Notes under the pieces: model-generated | Seen by the model: the letters and a program-made list of their open reading frames with translations, nothing else | The model's database searches: none | What the model was told of the DNA's origin: nothing | Part shown: piece by piece, positions 33,587 through 42,251 of the stretch | Position numbering within the stretch: the first letter of the stretch is position 1 | Layout: the number at the start of each line of letters is the position of its first letter | Position numbers and translations under genes: made by a program | Assembly: GCA_040839025.1 (NCBI GenBank) | Contig: JBFPJN010000002.1 | Location: 62,001 to 126,000 of the forward strand | Direction: 5' to 3' | Source: Alphaproteobacteria bacterium LSUCC0719 | GTDB lineage: Bacteria > Pseudomonadota > Alphaproteobacteria > Puniceispirillales > Puniceispirillaceae | Length of the DNA stretch: 64,000 bases

Positions 33587-34743
33587 CAGGCTCTCGCTCC
33601 TACGCCAAGAGGTGTCGCCGGTGTGGATGCCGGCACGCGCCCATATTCATGCGGCAGTGAACAGGTCTTCAATTCCGGCAGCACAAGCCTGCCGATGTAA
33701 TCGCATTCATCCAGATGCGGATAGCCCGAAAAGATAAAACTGCGCATGCCCATTTTCTGATAGGCCTCGATTTCAGACAAAATCTGGTCTGCTGAACCGA
33801 CCAGCGCCGCCCCGCAGCCCGAGCGCGCGCGGCCAACACCGGTCCACAGATGCGGTTCGATGAAGCCTTCCATATCGGCCAGATCGCGGTTGCGGGCCTG
33901 ACGGGCCACCCCAAGCGAGGTGCTGTCCAGCGCGCGTTCGCGAATTTTACGGCCAGCTTCATCATCCAGTTTCGAGACAAGCTCCTCGGCATATTCCCGC
34001 GCCTCGGCCTCGGTTTCCCGGACGATCATATGGACGCGCAGCCCATAATCGAGCGTCCGCCCATGTGCAGCCGCCCGCTCATTCACCGTCGTCATCCGTG
34101 CGGCCAAATCCTCACGCGTCTCCGGCCACATCAGATAGACATCGCAATGCTGCGCGCACAGCTCGATGGCGGCCGGGGAATAGCCCCCGAAATACAACAG
34201 TGGCCCGCCATTCTGCTGAAAGGGGCGGGCAGGATCGCTTGTCAGGCCGGCGAACTGGTAGATTTCGCCGTCATAATTGATCTCGTCCTGTGTCCAGGCC
34301 TGTTTCAGTATCTCGACCACCTCGCGCGAGCGCTGATAGCGATAGCCGCTGTCTTCGGTCTGGCCGGGGAAATCCGAACTGATGATATTGATCGTCAGCC
34401 GGCCTTCCAGCATATGATCCAGAGTCGCGATGGTCCGCGCCAGCATGATGGGCTGCATCTCACCACATCTGACAGCGGCCAGCAGGTTCATCTTTTCGGT
34501 GATCGGCGCACAGCCGGCAACAAAGGACAGCGTATCCTGGCCAACCTGATAGGAAGACGGACACAGAATATTCCGGAACCCGTTCGCCTCGGACCGCTTT
34601 ACAATTTCCGAACAATGCGCCCAGCTTGACCGCAGAGTCCCATCCGGCACGCCGAGATGCTGGAAGTCATCCGAACAGAGCGCCGAAAAGAAGCTGATTT
34701 CCGCCGCATCGAGGTCAGGGCTTGTGATTGGAACTATCGTCAT
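33586..34743 (-). CDS. Luciferase-like (LLM class) FMNH2-dependent monooxygenase
   Basis: A 385-aa enzyme of the bacterial luciferase fold, closest in pattern to the alkanesulfonate monooxygenase SsuD: LLAAVRCGEMQPIMLARTIATLDHMLEGRL, NIISSDFPGQTEDSGYRYQRSREVVEILKQAW, and LYFGGYSPAAIELCAQHCDVYLMW. GGGAGA precedes ATG 34743. It would oxidise a sulfonate-like or other small substrate using reduced flavin. No flavin reductase is adjacent. It heads an operon with an aldo/keto reductase and a TRAP transporter and diverges from a GntR regulator. Confidence 0.88.
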   Translation of the reverse strand: MTIVPITSPDLDAAEISFFSALCSDDFQHLGVPDGTLRSSWAHCSEIVKRSEANGFRNILCPSSYQVGQDTLSFVAGCAPITEKMNLLAAVRCGEMQPIMLARTIATLDHMLEGRLTINIISSDFPGQTEDSGYRYQRSREVVEILKQAWTQDEINYDGEIYQFAGLTSDPARPFQQNGGPLLYFGGYSPAAIELCAQHCDVYLMWPETREDLAARMTTVNERAAAHGRTLDYGLRVHMIVRETEAEAREYAEELVSKLDDEAGRKIRERALDSTSLGVARQARNRDLADMEGFIEPHLWTGVGRARSGCGAALVGSADQILSEIEAYQKMGMRSFIFSGYPHLDECDYIGRLVLPELKTCSLPHEYGRVPASTPATPLGVGARA

Positions 34744-34789
34744 GTCGTCTCCCGTAGCGCGTGTGATGGAAGCATCTATCACAAGATTA

Positions 34790-34806
34790 ATCAATGGTGT
34801 ATCAAT
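34790..34806 (+). promoter_or_regulatory. ATCAAT direct repeat between the GntR gene and its operon
   Basis: ATCAAT occurs at 34790-34795 and 34801-34806, exactly one helical turn (11 bp) apart, in the 68-bp divergent region, with a related ATCTATC at 34774-34780. Candidate binding site for the adjacent GntR regulator. Confidence 0.35.
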
Positions 34807-34811
34807 TTGGC

Positions 34812-35579
34812 ATGACAGACGATTATGACACCATTGCCGAACAGGGCGCGCTGCCGGTTTACATGCAGATTGCCGAGCTTGTTGCGCGGCAGATCGAGGC
34901 CGGCCTTCTGAGTGAGGGACAGCGCCTGCCGCCGGAACGCGAGATGGCGCGCCAGCACGGCGTTGCGGTGGGAACACTTCGCAAATCACTGGCACGCCTG
35001 ACGGAAATCGGCCATCTCGACCGACGCCAGGGTTCGGGGAATTACATTCGCCGCACCAGTCACACCGCCTCGCTTTATTCTCTGTTCCGGCTTGAAAGGC
35101 CGGATGGAGGCGGGTTGCCATCGGCACGGCTGCTGTCATGCCAGCGTGTTCGCAAGCCCGACGATCTGCCATCCTTTGGGACAGCTTCTGACGGATATCG
35201 GTTTCGGCGTCTGCGCTTTCTTGACAGCATTCCGGTGGCGATCGAGGAAATCTGGCTTGATGGTGACGCGGCCCCGGAAATCGATCCGGCGCGGGTCTCG
35301 CAGTCGCTTTATCAATTCTATCGCGACGAGCTTGGCCTGTGGATCACCAGGACCGAAGACCAGGTGGCACTGGCGCAGCTTCCCGACTGGACAGTGGATC
35401 AATTTCCATTGCCGGCAGGATCGACTGTCGGATATGTGGAACGATATGGCTGGTCGCAGCATGATCAGCGAATCGAATTCTCGCGAAACTGGTTCGACCC
35501 GAACACCGCACGTTTCATCGCCAGACAGGGGCCAATGACGCCTGCATCCAATCTGCCAGTCAACGCGCCGGATCAGTGA
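34812..35579 (+). CDS. GntR/HutC-family transcriptional regulator
   Basis: About 255 aa. The N-terminal winged helix-turn-helix runs from PVYMQIAELVARQIEAGLL through LPPEREMARQHGVAVGTLRKSLARL to the wing RRQGSGNYI. The C-terminal half is the UTRA/chorismate-lyase-like ligand domain of HutC regulators (RFRRLRFLDSIPVAIEEIWLD). ATG 34812 is taken because an upstream ATG at 34794 would place the direct repeat inside the gene; neither has a good ribosome-binding site. It diverges from the monooxygenase-TRAP operon and should control it. Confidence 0.9.
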   Translation: MTDDYDTIAEQGALPVYMQIAELVARQIEAGLLSEGQRLPPEREMARQHGVAVGTLRKSLARLTEIGHLDRRQGSGNYIRRTSHTASLYSLFRLERPDGGGLPSARLLSCQRVRKPDDLPSFGTASDGYRFRRLRFLDSIPVAIEEIWLDGDAAPEIDPARVSQSLYQFYRDELGLWITRTEDQVALAQLPDWTVDQFPLPAGSTVGYVERYGWSQHDQRIEFSRNWFDPNTARFIARQGPMTPASNLPVNAPDQ

Positions 35580-35645
35580 AACAGAACCGCAATGAAACAC
35601 GGCACACTATAGTAATATGGCCGTAAAACAACAGGATAGAATGAC

Positions 35646-36731
35646 ATGACCGTTCATTATGGGGTAATCGGCTGCGGCATGATGGGCCGCGAACATCTGG
35701 CCAATATCGCGCTGATGGAAGATGCCGCTGCCAGCGTTATCTTCGAACCTGATCCCAAAATGGCCGCCGCCGCCGCCGCCGCCGCGCCGGATGCCATACT
35801 TGCTGACAGTATCGAATCGCTGCTTGCGCATGACAAATTGGACTGTCTTCTGATTGTCAGCCCGAATCATTGCCATACCAGCCAGCTGCAGATGATCGCC
35901 AGCAAGGTCAGCCTGCCTATCCTTGTGGAAAAGCCGCTGTTCACCGACCCGGCCGATCTGGCCAACATCGAGGCGTTCCGGGACAGCTATGCCGCCCCGG
36001 TCTGGGTTGCGATGGAATACAGATATATGCCGCCGATGCAGCGGTTTCTGGATCAGCTTGACGCGGCAACCGGTGGCATCAGGATGCTGAGCATTGTCGA
36101 GCATCGCTATCCCTTCCTCGAGAAAGTCGGCAACTGGAACCGCTTCAACGCCAATTCCGGTGGCACCTTTGTCGAGAAATGCTGTCACTTTTTCGATCTG
36201 ATGAGGCTGGTTCTTGGCTCTGACCCCGTTCGGGTGATGGCCACTGGCGGGCAGGAGGTGAACCATCTCGATGAACGCTATGACGGCACGGCCCCCGACA
36301 TCTGGGATTGCGGCTATGTCATCGTCGATTTCGCGAATGGCACCAGGGCGATGCTGGAGTTGTCGATGTTCGCCGAGGGATCGGAATATCAGGAGATGGT
36401 CCATGCTGTCGGGCCTGACGGCAAGCTGGAAGTCAAAATACCCGGCCCGGCACGGTTCTGGTCCGGCCCCGAGGACCGGCGGCCGGTCCCCCATATCGTG
36501 GCCAGTCCGCGCCACCCCTGTGCCCCGGTGGTCATTGACGTGCCGGTCGATGACGTCATCCTAGCGGCTGGCGACCATAACGGGTCGACATATCATCAGC
36601 ATCTGAAGTTTCTTGATGTTGTGCGTGGCAGCGGACGGGTCGAGGTCGGGCTGGATGACGGGATATGGGCCGTCCGCATGGGCCAGGCGGCGCAGGAATC
36701 GGCCCGCACAGGCATGGCGGTGACATTTTAA
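35646..36731 (+). CDS. Gfo/Idh/MocA-family oxidoreductase
   Basis: A 361-aa NAD(P)-dependent dehydrogenase. The Rossmann motif VIGCGMMGREH opens the protein, EKP (in ILVEKPLF) sits near residue 97, and the C-terminal sheet domain includes GGTFVEKCCHFFDL. Relatives oxidise inositol, sugars or sugar acids. A run of GCC codons gives eight consecutive alanines after KM near residue 40. Same strand as the GntR gene, 66 bp downstream. Substrate not identifiable. Confidence 0.9.
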   Translation: MTVHYGVIGCGMMGREHLANIALMEDAAASVIFEPDPKMAAAAAAAAPDAILADSIESLLAHDKLDCLLIVSPNHCHTSQLQMIASKVSLPILVEKPLFTDPADLANIEAFRDSYAAPVWVAMEYRYMPPMQRFLDQLDAATGGIRMLSIVEHRYPFLEKVGNWNRFNANSGGTFVEKCCHFFDLMRLVLGSDPVRVMATGGQEVNHLDERYDGTAPDIWDCGYVIVDFANGTRAMLELSMFAEGSEYQEMVHAVGPDGKLEVKIPGPARFWSGPEDRRPVPHIVASPRHPCAPVVIDVPVDDVILAAGDHNGSTYHQHLKFLDVVRGSGRVEVGLDDGIWAVRMGQAAQESARTGMAVTF

Positions 36732-36752
36732 TCCGCCTGGTAATCCGCCTGT
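36729..36752 (+). repeat. 12-bp tandem duplication beginning at a stop codon
   Basis: TAATCCGCCTGG (36729-36740) is followed at once by TAATCCGCCTGT (36741-36752). The first TAA is the stop of the dehydrogenase gene. Duplication of this kind recurs after other genes here. Confidence 0.8.
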
Positions 36753-36800
36753 CCGAATGTGACAGGGCCAACAGTGATGGGGGCTGGAAACGATCCGGGA

Positions 36801-37592
36801 CTAGAAATAGTCCGGAAAGTCCGCGTCTTCGATAAAGGTCTTGCGGCCAATCCGGCGAATGTTGTCGATGGCCGCTTCGTCAAGCCACGGCGCGGTCGCC
36901 GCGGCCAGCGAAGGGCGGTTGCCGACCCGCGCGAACCAGTCGGTGACACGCGGGAACCGTGACTCCCACAAGCGCGAGACCCCGATACAGTCGAGCCGGA
37001 AGAAATAGGCGGTGACAAGCGCGTCGGCGAGACCGTAATCCGGCCCCATCAGCCAGCCATGCGTGGCAAGGGATTCCTCCATCTCGGCACACATGCGCTG
37101 CAATCGTGACAAGGCAACCGGAACATAGTACGACTGCGCGCCATGTTCCATCAGGTCCAGGGTCTTTTGCACCCTGATCCTGTCCGGCATCGCATCCCAG
37201 CGGGCCTGCAGCTCTTCCGGCGATTTCGCCAGCAGCATCTGCCGCTGATAGCTGGAAAAGGTCAGCGTGTTCACACTGTCATGATATTCCAGCGTGTTCA
37301 GCCCCCAGATCCGGGTGTGCGCCTGTGCCGCCGGATCGGTCGGCATCAGCCTGTTATGCGCGGACAGACCATCAAGATATTCCGAGATCACGCTGGATTC
37401 GCGGATCAGCACGCCGTCATGGTCCAGCACCGGCACGATGGCGCGCGGATTGACCTTCAGGAAATCGGCATGGAACTGCTCGCCCTTTGGCAGATCGATA
37501 TGCCGACCTTCCCATTCCAGCGCCTTTTCGGCCAGCACGATCCTGACCTTGATGGAACAGACGGAATTGGCACCGTGATAGAGGATCAGCAT
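36801..37592 (-). CDS. Glutathione S-transferase family protein
   Basis: A 263-aa protein, somewhat longer than the usual 200-230 aa. The thioredoxin-like N-terminal domain (LILYHGANSVCSIKVRIVLAEK) has a Ser/Cys-bearing active-site region and the cis-Pro/glutathione loop VNPRAIVPVLDHDG, RESSVISEYLDG. The all-helical C-terminal domain follows, with GPDYGLADALVTAYFFRLD. It likely conjugates or isomerises an electrophile with glutathione. It diverges from the intradiol dioxygenase gene, so a role in handling aromatic breakdown products is possible. Confidence 0.9.
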   Translation of the reverse strand: MLILYHGANSVCSIKVRIVLAEKALEWEGRHIDLPKGEQFHADFLKVNPRAIVPVLDHDGVLIRESSVISEYLDGLSAHNRLMPTDPAAQAHTRIWGLNTLEYHDSVNTLTFSSYQRQMLLAKSPEELQARWDAMPDRIRVQKTLDLMEHGAQSYYVPVALSRLQRMCAEMEESLATHGWLMGPDYGLADALVTAYFFRLDCIGVSRLWESRFPRVTDWFARVGNRPSLAAATAPWLDEAAIDNIRRIGRKTFIEDADFPDYF

Positions 37593-37776
37593 GACGTCGC
37601 TCCGGTCAGCAAAACCCGAAGTCTAGCCATGCCTTCGGGGCACGGCAACATGCCATGATCGGCGCCGCATCATAATAATCCAGACAGGATATTTACGCTG
37701 GTCTGCGACCCTGTGCCTGGCCTAGTCTTGGCATTCACCGCCGGATAGCCCGGCGACAGGGCAAGGGAGTTTTACG

Positions 37777-38646
37777 ATGCGCAATGTCACCGCCGACAAC
37801 ATCACGGATGTGTTCATGGGATATTTCGGCGCGGACACTGATCCACGCATGCGCGAGGTCATGCAAAGCCTTGCCACCCATCTTCACGCCTTTGCCAGGG
37901 ATGTGAACCTGACCCATGACGAATGGCGCAAGGGGATTGAGTTTCTTGAGGCGGCGGGCCGGATTTCCGATGAAACACGCCATGAATTCGTTCTGCTGTC
38001 AGACGTTCTGGGTCTGTCGTCGCTTGTCGACATGCTGCATTCCAGCAACGCCGGCACATCATCCAGCGTTCTCGGACCCTTCCATATTTCAGGGTCGCCG
38101 CCATTGGCCTTTGGCGGCGATATGAAACGCCATTATGACGGCGAGGTGCTGGTCGCCTGCGGCACTGTCACCGACACCGCCGGCAACCCCATCGAGGGGG
38201 CCGAGATCGACATCTGGCAGACCGCGCCGAACGGGCTTTATTCAAGCCAGGATGAAGAGCAGGACACATTTTCCTTTCATGGCATCCAGACAACCGGCCC
38301 GGATGGGCGATACGGTTTCACCACTGTGAAACCGGTCAGCTACACCGTGCCCACAGACGGGCCTGTCGGCGACATCCTGCGGGCCACCGGGCGTCATCCC
38401 TGGCGGCCGTCGCACCTTCATTACATCGTCAAGGCACCCGGATTCAGGCCTCTGGTGACCGAGATTTTCCCCGATGACGACCCCTATCTTGATCAGGATA
38501 CGGTGTTCGGTGTTCGCGGTGATCTGGTGATGAAATATGAACCGCATCCGCCAGAAGCATTCCCGTCCGGCTATGCGCTGAGTGGCAGCGTGACAGAACC
38601 CTTCCTGCTGGCCGAGTTCGACCTGCGGCTGGTGCCGCTTGGCTGA
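37777..38646 (+). CDS. Intradiol ring-cleavage dioxygenase (catechol/hydroxyquinol 1,2-dioxygenase type)
   Basis: A 289-aa non-haem Fe(III) enzyme. The N-terminal dimerisation domain (about residues 20-90) is present, as in catechol and hydroxyquinol 1,2-dioxygenases but not protocatechuate types. The four iron ligands are Y155 (NGLYSSQ), Y189 (SYTVP), H213 and H215 (RPSHLH). AAGGGAG precedes ATG 37777. It would open catechol-like rings between the hydroxyls to a muconate or maleylacetate. No maleylacetate reductase or muconate cycloisomerase is adjacent, so its pathway is not complete here. Confidence 0.92.
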   Translation: MRNVTADNITDVFMGYFGADTDPRMREVMQSLATHLHAFARDVNLTHDEWRKGIEFLEAAGRISDETRHEFVLLSDVLGLSSLVDMLHSSNAGTSSSVLGPFHISGSPPLAFGGDMKRHYDGEVLVACGTVTDTAGNPIEGAEIDIWQTAPNGLYSSQDEEQDTFSFHGIQTTGPDGRYGFTTVKPVSYTVPTDGPVGDILRATGRHPWRPSHLHYIVKAPGFRPLVTEIFPDDDPYLDQDTVFGVRGDLVMKYEPHPPEAFPSGYALSGSVTEPFLLAEFDLRLVPLG

Positions 38647-38715
38647 CCTGTAAGAGCAGACTTGCCTCGCATCGATTCACCAGCCAACATGACTGGTGTC
38701 AAAGTGTGTGCGAAG

Positions 38716-38727
38716 CAGGCATGCCTG
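38716..38727. promoter_or_regulatory. Perfect 12-bp palindrome upstream of the TAXI gene
   Basis: CAGGCATGCCTG is a perfect palindrome 49 bp before the TAXI start. A CACCAG/CTGGTG hairpin (38678-38698) lies just before it, after the dioxygenase stop, but has no T-run. Possible operator; chance is not excluded. Confidence 0.3.
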
Positions 38728-38776
38728 AACAAAATAAGCAGGTCCGGAACTAACCGGGCATTTTAGGGAGGATTTT

Positions 38777-39823
38777 ATGTCAAAATTTTTTGCAATGGCG
38801 AGTGCTGCCGCGATTATCGGCCTCACCATGTCAGCGCAGGCGCAAGTCAACCTGACTGCCGAAACAGCATCACCAAGCAGCGCACCCGGTGTATCGGTGC
38901 TGTCACTTTCCGAAGTCGCCGCCAAATACAATGTGGCTGACATTCAGGTCACCACCGGCCAGACGCTGACCAATTCGGTGCAGAATGTCGCCGAGGGCAA
39001 GTCGGACATTGCCGCGGCACCTTTTGTCCTGCCATTCCTGATGTCACGTGCGGTTGGCCCCTATGCCAAGGTTGGCAAGGAAAAAGGGGCCGAGCTGACG
39101 GGCAATCTGCGGGTTCTCTATACCTACCGGATCGCCTGCCAGTCGCTCTATGCCTACAACAGCAGCAATTTCCCCGGATATGACGGCATCAAGGGCGCGC
39201 GCATTTTCAACGGCCCGCCTCGCGGCGCGGCGTTGACCAACGCCCGTGACCTTGTGCGCCTTGTCACAGGTCTCGAGGACAAGAAGGATTACACGGGCAT
39301 TCAGGTAAACTGGGGTCAGGCCGTGAAGACGATCCAGGACGGGTCGGCGGATGCCTTCGTACTTCCCGTCAGCTTCCCCGATGGCCGGATGACCGCGGCC
39401 ATGGCATCCGGCGACATGACCATGTGGTCGATGCCAAAGGAGGTTTTTGACGGTGAGGCCTTTGGCAAATTCACCAAACGCCCCGGCACCGTTGCCGTGA
39501 CCATGCCGATCTCGGACATGGGATGGAAAAGCGGTGTGACGATAAAGTCCGAGGATGACAATTTCCGCTGCCCGGGCACCGTCGGTGGGGAAATCGTCAA
39601 CAGCGCCATGGAGTTCAATACCGCAAAGGCGTTGACGAAGGCGTTTCTCGACGGGCTGAAGGACGTATATCACGCCAAGGCCCCGTTCATGCTGAATTCC
39701 TGGCATGGCGAGACCGATCCGGCACTGACGGACATGTGCGGCCTGAACCCGCTGAAATACCATCCCGGTGCAGTGGCGGCCTGGGAAGAGGCTGGATACA
39801 CCATTCCCGACTGCGCCAAATAA
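38777..39823 (+). CDS. TRAP transporter TAXI-family solute receptor
   Basis: A 348-aa periplasmic receptor with a signal peptide (MSKFFAMASAAAIIGLTMS, cleavage near AQA-QV) and GGGAGG six bases before ATG 38777. Blocks typical of TAXI proteins are LYTYRIACQSLYAYNSS, GARIFNGPPRGAALTNARDL and QDGSADAFVLPVSFPDG. It delivers the ligand to the fused permease encoded 69 bp downstream, behind a strong hairpin. Ligands known for some TAXI proteins are glutamate- and C4-dicarboxylate-like; here unknown. Confidence 0.87.
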   Translation: MSKFFAMASAAAIIGLTMSAQAQVNLTAETASPSSAPGVSVLSLSEVAAKYNVADIQVTTGQTLTNSVQNVAEGKSDIAAAPFVLPFLMSRAVGPYAKVGKEKGAELTGNLRVLYTYRIACQSLYAYNSSNFPGYDGIKGARIFNGPPRGAALTNARDLVRLVTGLEDKKDYTGIQVNWGQAVKTIQDGSADAFVLPVSFPDGRMTAAMASGDMTMWSMPKEVFDGEAFGKFTKRPGTVAVTMPISDMGWKSGVTIKSEDDNFRCPGTVGGEIVNSAMEFNTAKALTKAFLDGLKDVYHAKAPFMLNSWHGETDPALTDMCGLNPLKYHPGAVAAWEEAGYTIPDCAK

Positions 39824-39839
39824 TCCGCCGTGACATCAT

Positions 39840-39871
39840 GGCGCCGACAGTCCTGTCGGCGCCTTTTCTTT
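39840..39871 (+). terminator. Attenuating terminator between TAXI receptor and permease
   Basis: A perfect 10-bp stem (GGCGCCGACA with TGTCGGCGCC) on a 4-nt loop is followed by TTTTCTTT. It has full intrinsic-terminator form yet lies inside a receptor-permease pair, so it likely lets only part of transcription continue into the permease gene. Confidence 0.88.
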
Positions 39872-39891
39872 AGTCGGGGGGACTCCAGCGC

Positions 39892-42237
39892 ATGGCCGAC
39901 ATCAGCCCAAAATCGCCCGCCGAGCCGGATCTTGGCATGAAGCTTGTGTATTGGCTGACGGTGGCAATGGTCATCATCGGGCTGATCAACATGACCCCGG
40001 GCATCCCCGGATATGACGACCTCGCCGAGACGCTGACCGGCGTGAAGGGCATGACCTTCCGCAAGTTCCCCTTTGAATGGTTTTACCCGGCATTCTTTGC
40101 GCTGATGATGCTGATCGTCGCGCTGAAACATTCGATGTGGCGAAGCTGGGTCAACGCATCACCGCTTCGGCGCCGCTTCGGCCTGTTCATGGATCTGGCG
40201 CTGGTGCTGATGGCGGCCACCATTTCGATCACCTATGTCGTCGAGATCGAGGCGATCTGCCTGATTGACCAGATTACCGGTGATCGCGCGCGCCTGATCG
40301 AGGAAAGCCTGAAGGCCGAGCGCGAGCTGGCCACCCTTCTGGGGATGGAACCGCCGACCACCATTGATGATCCGCGATGCGTCAACAATACCGGTGGCTG
40401 GCTGGTTCTGATCGTCGGCCTGGCGATTGTTGTATTCCTGTCATACAACATCAAGGTCTGGGGTCTGCCGCTGGTTCTGGTCGCAATCCTGATCGCGACC
40501 TATACCATCGTCACGGTGCTGGTCTGGTATTTCCACGGACCGGATGACATCAACAAATATCTGATGACAAAGCTTGCCGGTGAGCCGCGCATACTGGCTG
40601 ACGGACGGCCCCGCGTGCATGATATCCTGGTGAACAATTCCTCGGGCCTGCTTGGCAGGTTCATGGACATCATCCTGAACACCATCTTTCCCTATCTTGT
40701 CCTCGGCTCGCTTTTCGGCAGTTCGGCAGGTGGCCGGTCGCTGATCAAGCTGGCCTTCCGCTGGACCCGTCATCTGCGGGGTGGGCCGGCGCATGCCGCC
40801 GTCGTGTCTTCGGCAATGTTCGGAACCATCTCCGGTGGCCCCATCGTCAATGTGCTGTCGACCGGCGTGCTGACAATCCCGATGATGCTGAAGCGCGGCT
40901 TTTCCAAGGTGTTTGCCGGCGGGGTCGAGGCCGCCGCCTCGTCAGGCGGTTCGATCATGCCGCCCGTGATGGGGGTGGCCGCCTTTGTCCTGGCGTCGCT
41001 GACCAGCGTTCCCTATTCGGATGTGATTGTGGCGGCGGCAATTCCGGCATTGGCCTATTTCTTCTGCCTGTTCCTGTCCGTTATCTTCCAGTCGCGAAAG
41101 CAGAATATCCAGGCCATTGGACAGCTGACCGACGATATGCGGCTGGACCGCCAGGACATGCTGAATCTGGTGATGATTTTCGGGCCGATCCTGCTGATCC
41201 TGCTGTTGCTGCTGACCAAGAAAGAAGCCATCGGATGCGGCATGTTCGGCGCATTGATGGGGGCCGAGCGGATCATCACCGAGGCTGGCTGTCAGGTGAC
41301 AAGCTATTCATGGATCCAGGAAATTATCCGCAACGCGGCCGGTGATGCCGGCAGCGCCGGCTGGTACGCCGTGATCATGCTTCTGGGCCTGCTGTTCGTC
41401 GACCCGGAAGTGCGGGCGCGGCCAATGAAGGTTGTCGACGCGCTGTCGAATGCCGGCATTCTGATCTCGACTCTCTATCTGATGTTCCTTGCCGTATCGA
41501 TCATCGATTTCTGTCTTCAGTTTACCGGTCTGCCAACCTTCATTTCGCTTGATGTTCTCAGCTGGCTGCAGGCGCTTGATCTTGGCCGTGGCGGCTCGAC
41601 GGCGTTCCAGCTTGTTGCCCTGCTGTTGACCATGCTGATGGCAATCCTGCTCGGCATGGGCATGCCGGCAGTGCCAGCCTATATCAATGTTGCGCTGCTG
41701 TTGGGACCGGTTCTGGCCGGCCTCGGAATCTCGGTCTTCACCGCGCATATGTTCATCTTCTACTTCGCCGTTGCCAGCGCCATAACGCCGCCTGTTGCGC
41801 TTGCCGCCTTTGCTGCGGCCAGCATCACCAAGGCCGAACCGATGGCGACCGGATTCTCGGCTGTGAAGTCGGGAATTGTGATGTTCGTGATCCCGTTCGT
41901 GTTCGCGCTCTACCCGGAAATTCTGCTGATCGATGATGCGGTGATAGACGCCGCCGCTTCGGCATCGGGGGCCGTGGTCTATCTTCCCGGTTATGACGGA
42001 ACACTCAGTCTGGCGGGGCTGGCGCTGGTGATTGGACGGCTGGTGCTGGCGCTGTATCTGGTCGCCAGCGCGCTGGCCGGCTTTGACTACCGAAAGCTGG
42101 GCATTGGCGAGATCGGGATCAGGCTGGCGTTGGCAGTGCTGCTGATTGCCAAGCATGATTTCATCTATATCGGCGCTGCCATTGCCGCTGTCGGTGTGAT
42201 TGCCCACCACATAACAAGACGCCCGGCGACCGCCTGA
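39892..42237 (+). CDS. Fused TRAP transporter permease (DctQM-type, TAXI system)
   Basis: A 781-aa membrane protein joining the small 4-helix and large 12-helix permease units found with TAXI receptors. N-terminal helices run from about residues 18-240; the large domain shows GGPAHAAVVSSAMFGTISGGPIVNV, GGVEAAASSGGSIMPPVMGVAAFVL and MGMPAVPAYINVALL, typical of DctM-like TAXI permeases. It moves the ligand with an ion gradient. The last stop is only 14 bp from the convergent DUF1989 gene, with no terminator between. Confidence 0.92.
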   Translation: MADISPKSPAEPDLGMKLVYWLTVAMVIIGLINMTPGIPGYDDLAETLTGVKGMTFRKFPFEWFYPAFFALMMLIVALKHSMWRSWVNASPLRRRFGLFMDLALVLMAATISITYVVEIEAICLIDQITGDRARLIEESLKAERELATLLGMEPPTTIDDPRCVNNTGGWLVLIVGLAIVVFLSYNIKVWGLPLVLVAILIATYTIVTVLVWYFHGPDDINKYLMTKLAGEPRILADGRPRVHDILVNNSSGLLGRFMDIILNTIFPYLVLGSLFGSSAGGRSLIKLAFRWTRHLRGGPAHAAVVSSAMFGTISGGPIVNVLSTGVLTIPMMLKRGFSKVFAGGVEAAASSGGSIMPPVMGVAAFVLASLTSVPYSDVIVAAAIPALAYFFCLFLSVIFQSRKQNIQAIGQLTDDMRLDRQDMLNLVMIFGPILLILLLLLTKKEAIGCGMFGALMGAERIITEAGCQVTSYSWIQEIIRNAAGDAGSAGWYAVIMLLGLLFVDPEVRARPMKVVDALSNAGILISTLYLMFLAVSIIDFCLQFTGLPTFISLDVLSWLQALDLGRGGSTAFQLVALLLTMLMAILLGMGMPAVPAYINVALLLGPVLAGLGISVFTAHMFIFYFAVASAITPPVALAAFAAASITKAEPMATGFSAVKSGIVMFVIPFVFALYPEILLIDDAVIDAAASASGAVVYLPGYDGTLSLAGLALVIGRLVLALYLVASALAGFDYRKLGIGEIGIRLALAVLLIAKHDFIYIGAAIAAVGVIAHHITRRPATA

Positions 42238-42251
42238 CCATCGTCTGAACG

